Shown here piece after piece: positions 5,750 through 5,908 of a stretch of DNA of 5,908 nucleotides (within the stretch, counting starts at the first letter, position 1; every line of letters starts with the position of its first letter). The notes under the pieces were generated by a model. That model was not told the DNA's origin, searched no databases, and worked only from the letters and a program-made list of their open reading frames with translations. The translations under genes and the position numbers were made by a program. Source of the stretch: Selenomonas sp. (GTDB lineage: Bacteria > Bacillota > Negativicutes > Selenomonadales > Selenomonadaceae); assembly GCA_015265235.1 (NCBI GenBank), contig JABZYJ010000115.1, positions 1 to 5,908 of the forward strand, written 5' to 3'.

Positions 5750-5855
5750 GAGCGCATCAACCGGAGAGACAGCCCTTATCAGCCACGTATAAATCGCGAA
5801 AAAACTATAATAAACCGATATAATTATTGTGTATGTTGAGAATAGTTTTCGTATA

Positions 5856-5884
5856 TTGACAGTCCTTTTTCACTCTGTTAAACT
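5856..5884 (+). promoter_or_regulatory. Sigma-A-type promoter pointing out of the window
   Basis: TTGACA (5856-5861, perfect -35) is followed after exactly 17 bp by TAAACT (5879-5884, 4 of 6 to the -10 consensus) with an extended TG at 5876-5877. Transcription would start near 5890-5892. It sits in AT-rich sequence after the terminator at 5694-5749, so it should drive a gene beginning beyond the window. The stretch 5750-5855 shows no gene; an isolated TATAAT at 5806-5811 lacks a -35. Confidence 0.65.
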
Positions 5885-5908
5885 GTTCTTAATTACATAG
5901 GTATAGGG

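Noticed and set aside
5833..5859. Eight-codon frame starting ATG 5833
   Set aside because: It is too short, has no ribosome site and overlaps the -35 element of the outward promoter.

Overview
The window reads as a piece of chromosome from a GC-rich Negativicutes bacterium (diderm Firmicute), most likely Selenomonas or a close relative. The basis is a remembered resemblance of the proteins and of the order parA-parB-DUF4446, together with strong GC preference at third codon positions, Shine-Dalgarno sites before all six full genes and frequent GTG/TTG starts. All six complete genes lie on the + strand. The species assignment is inference; no database search was possible.

Left edge (1-227): AT-rich and unlike the genes that follow. 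It holds a possible 3' end of an upstream reading frame, a sequence resembling the right terminus of an IS3-type insertion sequence, a small palindrome, a clear intrinsic terminator (115-142) and, directly behind it, an extended -10 promoter for the first gene.

First transcription unit (228-3626): pfkA (6-phosphofructokinase), parA/soj and parB/spo0J (chromosome segregation), then a membrane-anchored DUF4446 protein, closed by an intrinsic terminator. The pfkA-parA gap is 36 bp without a terminator, and parA and parB overlap by 14 bp. The parB-DUF4446 gap contains two consecutive GC-rich hairpins. A glycolytic gene therefore appears to be co-transcribed with the ParAB system.

Second unit (3695-5749): a membrane-anchored M23/LytM-type peptidase with coiled coil and intact zinc ligands, then a secreted protein of unknown function with a long Ala-rich charged linker and a folded C-terminal domain. 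The unit ends in a long nested terminator hairpin. No convincing promoter was seen in 3627-3682, so it may have an atypical promoter or depend on read-through.

Right edge (5750-5908): AT-rich and without a supportable gene. It holds a good sigma-A-type promoter (5856-5884) pointing out of the window.

The set joins energy metabolism, origin segregation and cell-envelope remodelling. This is mostly core housekeeping; I found no convincing wholly new system. The most promising leads are the C-terminal secreted protein, the parB-DUF4446 hairpin pair and the pfkA-parAB linkage.
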